Assembly (NCBI GenBank): GCA_900073065.1
Contig: FJOG01000055.1
Span: 123,965-187,964, forward strand
DNA: 64,000 nt
Direction: 5' to 3'
DNA from: Phialocephala subalpina
Taxonomy: Eukaryota > Ascomycota > Leotiomycetes > Helotiales > Mollisiaceae
Shown piece after piece: positions 21,817 to 32,794 of this stretch. The notes beneath the pieces were generated by a model. That model ran no database searches. It had not been told where the DNA came from and saw only the letters and a program-made list of their open reading frames with translations. Made by a program: the position numbers and the translations under genes. Within the stretch, counting starts at the first letter, position 1, and each line of letters begins with the position of its first letter.

Positions 21817-23887
21817 ATGGCCTCCACAGCAGATAATGCGGCCTCACGAGCCGCGCGATTCACGGAGCAGACGCGAAACATGTTTCGCGCCATACTTGCG
21901 GAGAATGGCATTGCCGATACCGATGACACTATACTGCAGCAGGAGATGGTCATGTTTTTTAAACTTGGTCAATAGTATTGAGAGGCAATTAGGTTCGAAT
22001 TAACCGTCTTCAGCCCGTTTACATCGAATTAAGCTGGGCCGTCCTGGTGACTTTGCTGATTGCCCGCTAAGTATCGACGACGACGACGACGGCGGCGAAG
22101 ATATCAATAGTACTGTTATAAAATCTGCCATCCCTTCGCTACAACGATCTCCCACGTCGCCGCCTCCTACATCTCATCGTTCGTCGTTATCACCCCCTCT
22201 CTCCTTTGCCCCAACCTCTCCGCCGACTTCTCCATCTTCACCACCTTCTCCTCCTCCGATACGGTCTCGAATTTCATCACGGCAGACAAATCCCGATGGA
22301 TTTGACACTGTCGTGAGCTATGCCGGAATGGATGGACCAAATAAAAGGAAGCGCAAACGAAGATTATCTGAGGCGCAGTCGGAGGACTCGAGATGCAAGT
22401 CGCAGATCGTCCCCTCAATCGATGGCTTGGGCTTAATCGATTCCGTGGACGAGTCTCGACAACCAGTCGAAATTTCAGCACAAAGATCTCTCTCACAATC
22501 GCTGGATATGGCCGTGGAGGGCCACGCAGTACCAGAAGACGACACGTCAACGCTTGATATTACGGACGCCCCAGGTCAAATCTCTCAAATAACTCACTTT
22601 TTGGAAGGAAGTATGTTGGAAATACTGCGATTTGAAGATGCAGTGGATGTCATGACATCTGTGCTGCTAAAGGTAGCGAAAATACGTATTCAGGTCGGCA
22701 AGTCTGGCTTCCAAATAATAAATATAGGGACCACAACAAACACGGCTAAAATCCAAAAGTATACCGAAAACGACCTTGCAAAGAAACTTTTTAAAAAAGC
22801 GATTGAAAGAATTATAAAGTTAGGAGCAGGTAGTGTTAGCATTGGCCTTCAAAAAGCGTGGGAGGAAGCCTTCTACTGGGATATCATCAAAAGACACGTC
22901 GAGACCATTGACCCACTATCGCTTGTCGCCGATAGAGGACTTGCTGGCGGATGTACGCTACAGGAAAAGGCTGCAGCGGCTGAATTCATTGCTCTAGTCG
23001 GCATCGGAACTTGTGACGAAAATCAGCGAAGATGCCGACTGTAATGGAAGGATTTGTGTGATATGAAGAATGCTAGTGTGGTAACTATCCTACTCTATCG
23101 AGATACTAAGTTCAACAAGTATTGCAAGTCCTTCCCTAAAAGGAAGCATTCTCCAAGAGAATTGATAGACATTATTATGTCTTGGGAAAAAGTATATTCT
23201 GGCTACATCAGACAGATCGAACTCCGCGCGCTTGAGCAGGCCAATGGTAACTTGTCAGGCAAACTGGACCTGCTATATGCATCTATTGCCGAGATACTGA
23301 GTATACCAGAATCAGCTTGGGATAATGGATCTAATACGTGGTACTCCGACGAAGAAGAAGCGTCGTATAAGCTTACAAGTAGTTGTATAGTTATTTCAAT
23401 CGAGAGCAATCCGAAACGACTCACAGAAGATACGTATATAGAATCGGGGACGAATAAGTCGTTCTTTGTATCAATTCGACCTGGCGTCGAGAAACTGGTT
23501 AGTGTCTTTCTTATTGTCCTCGTATTCCCAGGCGACCTTTTGGGTATTTTCTTTGGCAAGATTCGATTCTCGGAGCACTGCAATGTTGCGCAAGCCTTTG
23601 AGGGACCTATACCAAATCTTTGGTTGGACTATTCACAGGTCACGGGAACCCTGAACCAGATGCAGGTCATTCACTCCGGCGGTGCGGCAAATGTGTGCTT
23701 AGAATGGGAAGGTGTCAACGAAAATGTAGAGGCTGGTCCCTGTAAATCTTGGAGGGTTCTAGTCTTGGCTATTCGGAAAATTATGCCTTTTGAGCCGCTT
23801 ATTCGTGCGGCTCCTTCAGAGAAACAGTTCGCACTTCACTAATCCATTGATTATGCAAGGAGGGGCTTCTTGGAAGAGCCTCTTTGA
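21817..23887 (+). pseudogene. Unknown fungal protein family, open except for two single nonsense codons
   Basis: I do not recognise a named domain. The proposed start is ATG at 21,817 (MASTADNAASRAARFTEQ). A 46-nt intron (21,968-22,013, gtcaat...ttaaccgtcttcag) joins exon 2 in frame, giving FFKLARLHRIKLGRPGDFAD. An acidic DDDDD run, a long Ser/Pro-rich disordered region, and a basic NKRKRKRR cluster near residue 165 (possible nuclear signal) follow. The conserved-looking half has SVSIGLQKAWEEAFYWDIIK, LQEKAAAAEFIALVGIGT, KRKHSPRELIDIIMSWEKVY, PNLWLDYSQVTGTLNQMQVI and MPFEPLIRAAPSEKQFALH. TAA at 23,042-23,044 interrupts codon 394. A second TAA at 23,840-23,842 is followed in frame by SIDYARRGFLEEPL and a TGA at 23,885. 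Both fit CAA to TAA. Base composition is otherwise normal, so damage is slight. Confidence 0.6.
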
Positions 23888-25600
23888 TCGCATAACTAGC
23901 AACTTAGCATTACGCTCGAGATAATACATAGTTTATTCATTTGCTCCATTTGCGGCAATTCTCAATATATTCTTTGATTGAATTACTTTGGCTTTTTAAT
24001 AGAGTAATTTCTTTTAGAAAAGTTGAATAGAAACGTTTTTAACCTTCCTTTTTTTCGTCTATCATTTTGTATTTATTGCGGCCGCGTATACTTTAAAGTA
24101 AAAGCAAAGGAAACATATAGTTAGTAATTAAAATCTCGATGCATCTAGAATAGACTCGATTATGCCATTCGATGTGTAATAAGTTGCAAAGATAGAGTTA
24201 TAAGATTAAATTTTGATCGTGGCGTAGGACCCTGCATATGTTACGATACGCAACAAAAAATAACAGTTATAATCTCCAGCCTTATATCGAAGATACGTCC
24301 AAGCTATAAACGAGATATCATATACTTAGTTATCCGGGATGCGATCGATGTGCAATAATCTGATACGTAGTATTTCTTTTTTGATACCGGAATTACTTCT
24401 GTAAGCTATGTCTCAAGTGGGGTTTGAATATTTAAGTTTATTTGCTTTTGCTCGGGAAAGAGTTATTGCGAGAACCCGGACGTTCAATTGGTAGGGTGCT
24501 ATGTAAGCAGAAGGCTGGGCGATTAGTTAAACGCAGTTCAGAGAGGAGATGAGATGCCATTGTAGACGGGGGATAAGCAAAGACCCTAAAAAGATGATGA
24601 CCAGAATAGAAAATACTTACTTTTACTAGCGGGATCCGCTTTCACGAGCTTAAAAACATGGGTATGTTATAATTGATAATGACATGTAGAGAAATCCCCT
24701 TTTACGGGTTGATTCTCAGAAATCCAAGCGTTAGCCTTATCGTCAGCCTCGTCGCCAGCCTTATTTTCATCCCCAGCCTAAGTGTAGTCACAATGTTACT
24801 ACTGATAACATACTTTCCCTTCTTAAGTATAAGGATTTTCACTTAAGTATCAGCACTACATTCGGGCGAGCCTCGAAAGTTAGATTTTAAACAAAATTAA
24901 AGCCGATTCATACAATAGCATTTACGCGTTAAATTTGGCCCAAGTTTTGCAAAATAAACACGTAATGAAAGCTACTTTCGGAAAATGCGGTGTCCGAGAG
25001 ATTCGGCACGGATTAAATATTTTCTATCATTCCGCAAAAGAAACTAGCTTAAGATACTGAATACTATGCTGTCTCTGACGAATTAAAGGTGCTTTAACTA
25101 ATATCATCCTAATTTAGAGCTCAATTTGCCGCCTCCAGGGCGCAAGTGCCAAACCATAACACGTGACCCTCCGTAACTGGCTTCAGGTGCCAAGTACTGG
25201 AAATACGCTAGTACTCCGGGGACTTTCGCTTCGCAAATCGGCTAAAACTCGCCGGGTCCGATTCTGATCAAAAATTGATACACGTGACAACGGCACCTCG
25301 CTCTGGCGCTAAGGTTAGACGCTGCCCACCAAACATGCTCTTCTCCTCCAACATCGCCAATATAGGTTTTCCATGCTATCCATCGTTGACTCTCCACCAC
25401 ACATTACTTCATCTACACTAGTACCTGCCATATCAGCTTCGCGTCTCTGTCAATCGAGCATCTCATTATCCACGAACTATGAGGTCCTGCTATCCTCTAC
25501 GAGTTGACCATCGCGCAAATGAAATTCAAAATGTTATTAAGTCAGGATAAGATGATATGGAACAGGAAAAAGCTCCAGCTTGAGGATTCGCGAAGATGTA
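23888..25600. other. Intergenic region of mixed composition
   Basis: AT-rich up to about 25,080, then normal composition. I see no gene. At 24,440-24,490 the sequence tcgggaaagagttattgcgagaacccggacgt resembles tcggaaaatagttattgcgagaagccggaggt at 42,450-42,480, which suggests a shared dispersed repeat. Bases 25,330-25,500 are CT-rich. Confidence 0.4.
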
Positions 25601-25633
25601 AGCAAGGATGAGAAATCGAAGCCTGTCATGGGC

Positions 25634-26310
25634 TTATAGCACGTTTAGTTGGTTGTATCTATCTTGCTGATCACGATTCCAGAGCATGGCGAAAAATTGA
25701 GCGTCAAGTTCAAGCAACACCCCATCAATTGAACTCTCGCCAATCCACTTGAATCCTTCCGGAATACTGGCTACGACAGCATGCGCATACCATGTCCTAG
25801 CGGCGTGCCTTTTCGTGCAATCTGCACTGGAAGGACGCCGAAGCCTCAGTCGAGGGTTCAACTCCGCTATTACAAGGTGCCTTAGCCATCTTCCAAGGAC
25901 TTGTGCTCAATTTAAGGCAGATTACGCACCATGTACAATGCATCAATAACGACACGGCCCACTTCATCAGGCATAAGTGATACCTCCGTATAGATGGAAT
26001 GGGAAGCTAGGAAGTCTGGTCAAGAAGGAAGCCTATGGACCTATTCGACAACATCCACTCCCGAATGGAATGGAAACAAGAGTCAAAAGCTCGTAAGACT
26101 TGGTGATCGCAGAACGACGGACGTGAGCTTCAATGGGTGTGCTGCAGGGAAACAGTCCTCGTCTGAGTGCCACTTCTTCCTGAATGCTGTCAGTCGCTGC
26201 CTGCACGCATCAGCCATAGTCGTCAAGTCTGAGAGCGTTTGATGCAAAGAGCGCTGCATATTGTCACCTGGCAAGGGGATTCCTGATTGAGAAATCGACG
26301 GCCCAAGCAT
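25634..26310 (-). CDS. Possible fragmentary gene, unknown protein (low confidence)
   Basis: Normal-composition DNA with two open stretches on the minus strand. The first begins MLGPSISQSGIPLPGDNMQR at 26,310 and runs to 26,083. The second contains IPEGFKWIGESSIDGVLLEL and ends NRDQQDRYNQLNVL at 25,634. Between them the strand is broken by stops and I could not find convincing splice sites. Neither part matches a family I know. It may be a decayed gene divergent from the Sir2-like gene, whose TATA box lies at about 26,433, or simply non-coding. Confidence 0.25.
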
Positions 26311-26427
26311 TGCCCGTTCTCCAACAAATCAACGCCTCCGACTTGAAGGCATCGCATGAAAGTGCCCATGCAACTATATTAATGGGATAGATCCTAGAGG
26401 TTTTGCAGCTGCGCCATCCGACCCTCC

Positions 26428-26530
26428 GTTCAAGTATAAAAAGGCAGCACCCTCCCTCCTCCAAACTACTTCCTCCCAGCCTCCTTTCCATTTTTCCAAA
26501 CACCCTTACCCACTCAATCTCATCGCGAAA
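26428..26530 (+). promoter_or_regulatory. Core promoter of the Sir2-like gene
   Basis: A TATA box (gtataaaaag, about 26,432) is followed by CT-rich stretches (ccctccctcctcc, cttcctcccagcctcctttcc) and then aaaATGG at 26,531. TATA followed by CT blocks just upstream of the start is a common layout in filamentous fungi. It lies about 100 bases before the start codon. Confidence 0.6.
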
Positions 26531-27723
26531 ATGGCATCTGCAGAATCCGACTTGGTGAAATGCTACGACAATGGACGCGCACTCCATGCCAATATTGGTT
26601 TGAAAAGGACTCAAAAGATGTGTGGCAATATAATCGCAGGCTCCAAGTCAGTAAAAAGGCAGGCATCCCCACCGGAGGGTTCTCGAGGTAAGAGGTCCAA
26701 ATGCAGTATCATAAAGCCTTACTAATCGTGGAATAGACCGGCCAATTGTGATTGACGATAATATGGATTCGCCCAAACAAACGGCTTCCACTCAAAGACT
26801 AATCAACGAGAAGCACCGAATCAGAAAAAGAGCCCCAAAAATGAGAGGATCGCTTCAAACTATTAGCGAACCCCTAGATGACCTTAGCCGATTAAAGGAG
26901 CTCGTGCGATCGAGTGAAAAGATTGTCGTCATTAGCGAGGCCGGCATCTCTATCAGTGCAAGTTGTAAGTTGAAGCCCGTTTGTAAATCCCTTCATCGAT
27001 ACTAATTTACCTAATTCTCACCTTTGAGGATATGCGGAAATCCAAACAGACCTCGTTCGACCGCTCTCTCTACTCCTCTTCCGACGAAATGACTAGCTTC
27101 CACTCCACAATCCGTGATATGTGTAAGCGCCTGCATTCGGATTCGACCGAGCCTTCGCCTTTCCACAAAGTTATAGACGAGCTTGCGCGGACTCGCCTTC
27201 ATTTTCGGCATTATACACAGAACATTGATTGCGTCGAGCGCTTATTACCTAATCTCAACGCCAAGACAATACACCTCCATAATCGAATTAATCAAGCCCG
27301 ATACGGGATATACAACTAAGTGTGTGAATATAAGCCACATTTATTCCAAGGTTCCGATTCACTGTATTATCAAAAGTGCTTGCAAAGAAGCCAGGCCCGG
27401 ATATTAAAAGGTAAGCGTTCATTGAAAATTGGCAGGCTAAAACCCAACGTACTTTTATACAGCGAGCCTCACCCAGATGATAAAAAGATTCTGGAAACTG
27501 CTAAGTATGATTTGAAAATATGCCCGGAGCTAATATTGATTGTTGGCACGAAACTAGCGATTCCTAGCGCTCGGTCGATAGTCGCAGACTTTTGCGACGC
27601 TACTCGGAGCGTGGGTGGGGCAAGTTTTTAGATCAGCAAGGAGGAGCTAATGTGGAGTGTAAAGTCCCTATGTGACTATATTCTTATAAGAGATTGCGAT
27701 AAAGTTATTCCCCTAGATATTTG
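26531..27723 (+). pseudogene. Sir2-family NAD-dependent protein deacetylase-like gene (HST3/HST4 type), broken
   Basis: Exon 1 (26,531-26,687, starting MASAESDLVKCYDNG) and exon 2 join across a good 49-nt intron (gtaaga...ttactaatcgtggaatag, 26,688-26,736). Exon 2 reaches SSEKIVVISEAGISISAS, the Sir2 GAGIS nucleotide-binding motif with G to E. Farther on come TSFDRSLYSSSDEMTSFHS and TIRDM, then FRHYTQNIDCVERLLPNLN (27,200-27,260), the catalytic TQNIDxLE motif. Next is GYTTKCVNISHIY in another frame near 27,310, FQGSDSLYYQKC, RLKPNVLLYSEPHPDD and LILIVGTKLAIPSAR. The last exon has TAG at 27,629-27,631 where Trp is expected (ASF*ISKEELMWSVKSLCDY). The zinc-binding second CxxC is not intact, and frame changes occur near 27,010 and 27,300-27,340. 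Sir2 enzymes deacetylate histones and other proteins; this copy is dead or at best truncated. Confidence 0.8.
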
Positions 27724-28100
27724 AAACTATCTAATTAATGCACGTTTATATCACTACAAGCCATTCTTAACTTTACTATCGTATATACGCCATCTTCGAG
27801 GAACTTAAACGCAATTAAATGCGAACATTACATGCAAAAGCCATTACCACAATTTAAGCATCTAAATAAAAATCATAAACGTGCAATACGACCTCCTCTC
27901 TCCCAGCTTCCTCCACCTCAAGCGTACTCGCATAAGCTGACCGAACCATATTAATTATCTCACGATTAGCACAAACTACGCTCAATTAGTATATTTCTTG
28001 TCCAATTACAAAATCACTCACCAAAAATCAAAGTACGTGTAAGACGCTAGCCCTGAACTTCTACGTTAGTCAATTCCTACGTGAGCGTACTAATAGCGTT
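27724..28100. other. AT-rich intergenic DNA
   Basis: RIP-type composition begins again here. No gene is seen; the start of a RIP block about 100 bases after the Sir2 relic marks a compositional boundary. Confidence 0.4.
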
Positions 28101-29660
28101 TAAAGCCCCAAATTTCCAGCGTTGACGACCTCTCATTAATTCGCTGGATTTCTCAGGCCAATTAAGCCCGTAGTATCGAACGAACATAGTGTATTGAAAG
28201 ACCTAATCCGCAAAAGTTAATTGTGTGTATTATAGTACTAGTTAATAGAGCTCACAAATCGACTCCTTGCATTTTTCCAATCAAGCGTCTCTTTATCGTA
28301 TCGGTCTACATCTTAATCAAACAGTTTATGCACCATCTTAATAGCCGCGTCCTACGGCTCAATCTCGTCGACCTCCCATAAGAGACTTATCACTTGGGTC
28401 CTAATGGGCCCTTGATCTCGGGCGTTGAGCAATTGCTTAATACATCCTAAATAAGCCGCAATTCCAATCCCTAATGCGAAAAGGATAATATTACCGTAAT
28501 CCTCGGCCAAGGGTAACTCCCCGTATAAGCCTTCAAAGAAGGCTCTTACCGCCGTGGGTTGCGCCTAAAGGAGTCGAGTGAATCCCTTCCGCCGTTAGAT
28601 GAAAGCAATGACGTTCCTAGCCTTATTATCCCTATCCTAATCCCATAATACTATAAAAAAAGGATGTGATTTATTGATGGAGAGTACCGATGTAAAAGGA
28701 ACTCGCAAGAAGACGTATTGGCCCGCGCTAATTTAATGAGGCTTAGCTAAAGTGATTTCAGCTTTTAGTAATCCATTTTCTTCAAAGATCCTGACTTCGG
28801 CTTTGTTCTATAGGGAGATTCCTATTCGAACTACAATAAGTATAGCGTATAGCGAGTTTGCGATAATAAGGAGGATAATCGATAGTTGTGAAAAGTTAAA
28901 AGGGGCGAAATATAAGAAGATCGCAACGATTATAATGATAGTTAAAGCTATATAGGTACTTAGAAACAATTTATACGCATGGCGCCGAACGAACGGCAAT
29001 GAAAATACGCTTAAGACAGCTATGCTAATAATGGCTTAAAGTATGTTTTTAGCATGGGAATTTTTGATTAGATTTGATTGTGATTTACAGTGAGACTTGC
29101 GATGCTTAATGTAGAGGTGAAAGGACGCGTATTAGAGCGAATCGGACTCAAAGCAGTTGTCAAGTGAATAGTACATTCGACTATAGTAACGACGCTAAGC
29201 CATTTGTGAATGAAATTCTTGAATTGCTGTGATATGTGGACGCGTTCAAAGAATACGTTAAGTTTGCCACACACTAAAAGTAAAATCAGATTAATCAAAA
29301 AAGCTTCACCAGATCGTTTTATTAGCACTACTCGACTCTTAGAAATGGCGAGGATTATGGCATTAATTGTTAGTATAGAGAGAAGATCAAGTAGATAAAG
29401 CGGTATAGTAATACCTATACTTTTAAAGTATCGATAAAGTGGACGATTAGAGGTATATTTGCGAGCGAAGAACTTAAAGTGACGGGAGTTGATATAAGGA
29501 AGGGAATTGTTTCGTAGGTAGTATTGTAAAAAGCTTAAGATTATGATCTCGAGGAGTATACTTCTAGGGATAATTATAGCGGCAGTTATAATATTTATCG
29601 TGATTTAATTAGGACAGGTAGTCTATTGACGTTTGAAGATATACTTATAAAGATATATAT
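28100..29660 (-). pseudogene. Ferric reductase-like transmembrane oxidoreductase (FRE family), RIP-degraded
   Basis: Reading the minus strand from about 29,650: FARKYTSNRPLYRYFKSIGI, PLYLLDLLSILTINAIILAI, then VLIKRSGEAFLINLILLLVC (29,310) and FKNFIHKWLSVVTIVECTIH (29,210), where the heme-binding His of the ferric reductase transmembrane domain lie. Next is RRHAYKLFLSTYIALTIIII, FLYFAPFNFSQ and LIIANSLYAILIVVRIGISL (28,810). The FAD-binding part reads GLLKAEITLAKPH*ISAGQY, then VFLRVPFTSVLSINKSHPFF (about 28,680). The NAD-binding part includes AVRAFFEGLYGELP (about 28,530), a reading phase with GNIILFALGIGIAAYLG (about 28,460), and LLWEVDEIEP (about 28,370). Domain order and spacing match the family: plasma-membrane reductases for iron or copper uptake. 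Many TAA/TAG codons and frame changes show it is dead. Confidence 0.82.
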
Positions 29661-30140
29661 ATAAAGCTTCACGGATATTTATTCTTAGAAACAACGTATA
29701 TATATATAGATATATCGAAGATTTCCTCGAGTTTATCTCAGGCTAATTTTTCTTAATATAGAGTTGATAAGATTGATGGAGACATTAAATTACCGAAGCT
29801 AGTTTTAATTGGATAATAATAAGTGCGTTGAGATGATAAGTCAAACCCCTGACTGATCTGTGTGATTGTCTCTATTGCCTTGCGGACCGTATTGATGACC
29901 GCTTTGTTTTAGAGCTCGTTTCTAATATATTATCTCGACCTACGGATTGTATTGATAACGGCTTTCCCTAGTATAGCATGTTATCTGAGCCTTCTACTAT
30001 TACTTTACACGTATAAAATAACTAGTGGCCACACAAGACTAAAGGTAATAGTACTATTGTGGTAGAATTCCTTTAGTAAACTGCGATATAGCACGTGTCT
30101 ACTATGAGAATCCGGCTATCGTATGGGCATATGAGATTAA
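29661..30140. other. AT-rich intergenic DNA with a short direct repeat
   Basis: At 29,880-29,910 and 29,935-29,965 the phrase tgcggaccgtattgatgaccgcttt recurs as tacggattgtattgataacggcttt, about 60 bases apart, differing mostly by C/T and G/A. No gene is seen. Confidence 0.4.
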
Positions 30141-30144
30141 CCCT

Positions 30145-31330
30145 ATGAAATTAGGAAGTCACCTTGAGACTTACAATACATGCAAACCATTATTTCAAAC
30201 GCTGCGACTATGCCACAAGTATAGGGAATTAGTACTTATAATAAGTTTACTAGTAGAAGTCCTCAAGATGATCGAAGACGAGATCTTTGAAGCGTATATA
30301 GCCGAGTTAATGCCTCGATGGGAATAGGAATATTCTTACTTCCAAGAATAATACTAACTAGTTAACCATTATACATTTGATGAGATCGCCGAATTTTTAA
30401 TAATAATCAAGCTTAATCCTCACAAACAACTCCTTAATGCCATAGTCGACTCGAGGACTCATGAATCTAGATATAACGACTTCCGGTATAATTGGAGATG
30501 CAAACTAGACCTTCTTAGAGGTCCGCCACCTCAAAAAAATTACATTGGCATTACAAAAAATGTAAGGAACCTTATTCATTCCTTAAGCTCCTTCGGATGA
30601 GCATAATTTCGTGGATTACACTATAATACTGTATTTTTTCGGATGCTTACTTTGCAATGTAACTGCTCAAAAAGGACTTTGGCCTCGATGTATTAACTGG
30701 CCATTATGAATTCTTTAATTTCAAGAAGACCATCAGCTACTTAACGCTACCGATGTCGCTCCTAGAGCATGGCGAGCTATTCATGCGCGAGCTGTCAAAT
30801 GGGTGGAGGTCCTATGTGGCTTACGATATAAATACAACGTAGGAACCGCTTAGTGAAGGCCCGTTCCACGCGGCGATAAAGGCCTTGCGTTTAGAAACTA
30901 AGGATACCAAAGGTCCAAAGCCTCATTAAAAGCTTCGTATATCGCAATCAGCTTACTTTAAATAGCAAGTTCTCGATTTTGTCAGTTTATAAAGCCTGTT
31001 CTCGTTCACCCAAGAGGACTTGAGATTGAAGGGGACGAGGAAGATCTGGATTTACCTTTGGAGCGCGAGGAGGATAGAGATTTTTTTTAAGAGGCGTTTA
31101 ATGCATATTCGGAATATAAATCATTTCTATTGCATAGTCGAATTACACACCCTTTTGGGATCTTAGTACAAGTCAACTTTGCTTTGCACCCAGCAAATAC
31201 TAAATATAACGTGTATAGATTGCATATATTCCATTTCTAACGCTCCTACCAAATAATCCTAGTCCCAAGCTATCCATTGAAATCAAGACATATATAGCAA
31301 CCCTACGCAATACCTAATATCACAGAAATG
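30145..31330 (+). pseudogene. Relic of an unknown protein, RIP-degraded
   Basis: The plus strand has protein-like readings interrupted by stops: KLGSHLETYNTCKPLFQTLR, LVEVLKMIEDEIFEAYIAEL (30,145-30,327), YTFDEIAEFLIIIKLNPHKQ, SRYNDFRYNWRCKLDLLRGP. Then, in another phase, FGLDVLTGHYEFFNFKKTIS, MSLLEHGELFMRELSNGWRS and AIKALRLETKDTKGPKPH (30,670-30,930). I do not recognise the family. It is rich in leucine and charged residues and probably was a soluble protein. Exon structure cannot be recovered. Confidence 0.4.
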
Positions 31331-31358
31331 GTTACCATTGGAAGGTATTTCGTTGCCT

Positions 31359-32319
31359 CTAGCTGACTAAATAAGCGATTCCGCGAAGTCTGTCATCTTG
31401 AGATGTCGTTTCATACTCTCCGCTACTTTTTAGCCAGTGTTCAAAGAGCAGTCGAGGCAAAATATCACGATACGCGTTGAAAGCTATCTCCTCCATCATA
31501 ACAATATAGAAGTCGAGCCACTCTACGTTTTCTGGGACGCGGCTCTTCCCAATTAAGACATCTCTTAATATTTGTCCAATTGACCGAAGATCTCGTACAT
31601 TAGTATTGGCCTTCACAGCTTCACACAAGTGAATATTTGCTGGATTATTCTCAGTATAATCTCATGTGGCGATATTCTAGGACTCACCAAGCTTAAATCC
31701 TTCTCCAGTAACTAGTACATGCTCAGTGGTAAAATCACTACGAGACAGGTTATAATCAGCTAGAAACTTAAGTGCGTTCAAGATCTCTACTAGTCAGCAC
31801 AAAGTATCCCGCAGTCTCTTTGACTTAACCTACATCTTTGCACATCCTATGCGCGTCTAAGACAGACCATGGATATTGGGCTGCCGCTGCTGCAACGGTG
31901 ACAGATACTGGGGGTTTCGAGATATATAGCTCACACCGTCCTTTGGGATCATCCTCGTGGTCATTGGCGTTGGTAGGTAGCCAATGGCTGATACTGGGGT
32001 TACTATCATCAAAGCCGACAATATTGATATGTTTGAGTGTACGTAATGTGTTCCATTCGCTTATGGTCTTCGAGGCATTGATCTGAATGACGCCCGGTAT
32101 TGACTTGTATATCACGAGCCTTACTCGGATGCCCCCGAACTCGAAGCTACCATCAACATGATCGTAGTTGAGAGTAGGATCTGAGGCGCTAGTTGATTGC
32201 TTAATAGCTAATGACTCCTTTTCGACATTCTGATCTTGGTCTGTACCTCTCAAGCGCCATATACCCGTGGCTCGCCTAGATATCGCTTTTGAGGTGGGCA
32301 TTATCTTGTTGCTTTCCAT
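31359..32319 (-). pseudogene. Protein kinase-like domain protein with a degenerate catalytic loop, RIP stops
   Basis: It starts MESNKIMPTSKAISRRATGI at 32,319. An N-lobe-like stretch follows: FEFGGIRVRLVIYKSIPG, then ASKTISEWNTLRTLKHINIV, matching the A-x-K / E-x-x-x-L-x-x-L-x-H-x-N-I-V pattern. After a frame change near 31,825 it reads RLRDTLC*LVEILNALKFLA, DYNLSRSDFTTEHVLVTG and FKLGES, at the place of the HRD loop and the activation segment. SRSDF replaces HRDL, and no DFG is seen. The C-terminal part, VRDLRSIGQILRDVLIGKSR through FEHWLKSSGEYE, ends at 31,359. Stops occur near 31,680 and 31,780. If ever functional it was probably a pseudokinase; the kinase-fold assignment rests on pattern only. 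Confidence 0.5.
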
Positions 32320-32790
32320 TTGGCTAACGAGGTAGCGCCGGGTTTTATAGAATCATAGTCTATTTGAAGTATAATATGGAGTCGGCATATGTTTCGAAAC
32401 GCCTATAAACCCATGGCAAATTGATGACAGATGACTCCTCGTCATTAAAACTTTGGGAAGACGGCGCTTGCTCAGATTAAACTGTGTCTGTGCGCTGATT
32501 TGCTGGGAAGGACTCGCTTATTGCGGGCCGTTCCGCCAACCTTAATTAACCCTTACCCCGCCATGCATGCCCCACCTCGGTCAACCTGCAAGTGAGTGCC
32601 TGTTTGGTCCACCGCCCTCGAAAGTTTGCCAACAGTCTGGGCAACAAAACGGAGAGAGGTGATAAGAACTTAATGATAAGCTAAATGAGAGCTGAATCTA
32701 ATATCGTATCACGTAGAATTCTTGCGCGGGTGGGAAAGACAAGAGCAGCAAACATCAGCTTGCACTGTGACTGAACGAATTTCAATCCCG
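32320..32790. other. Intergenic region of normal composition
   Basis: No gene is seen. It separates the minus-strand kinase-like relic from the palindrome array and may hold promoter sequence for the former. Confidence 0.35.
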
Positions 32791-32794
32791 ATTA

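Noticed and set aside
25850..25875. gggttcaactccg resembles a tRNA T-arm
   Set aside because: No matching acceptor stem, anticodon arm or A box upstream; the context is ordinary intergenic DNA.
26083..26614. Overlapping minus-strand frames opposite the Sir2-like promoter
   Set aside because: The 26,264-26,614 frame runs through the TATA box and leader of the Sir2-like gene and has no recognisable features.
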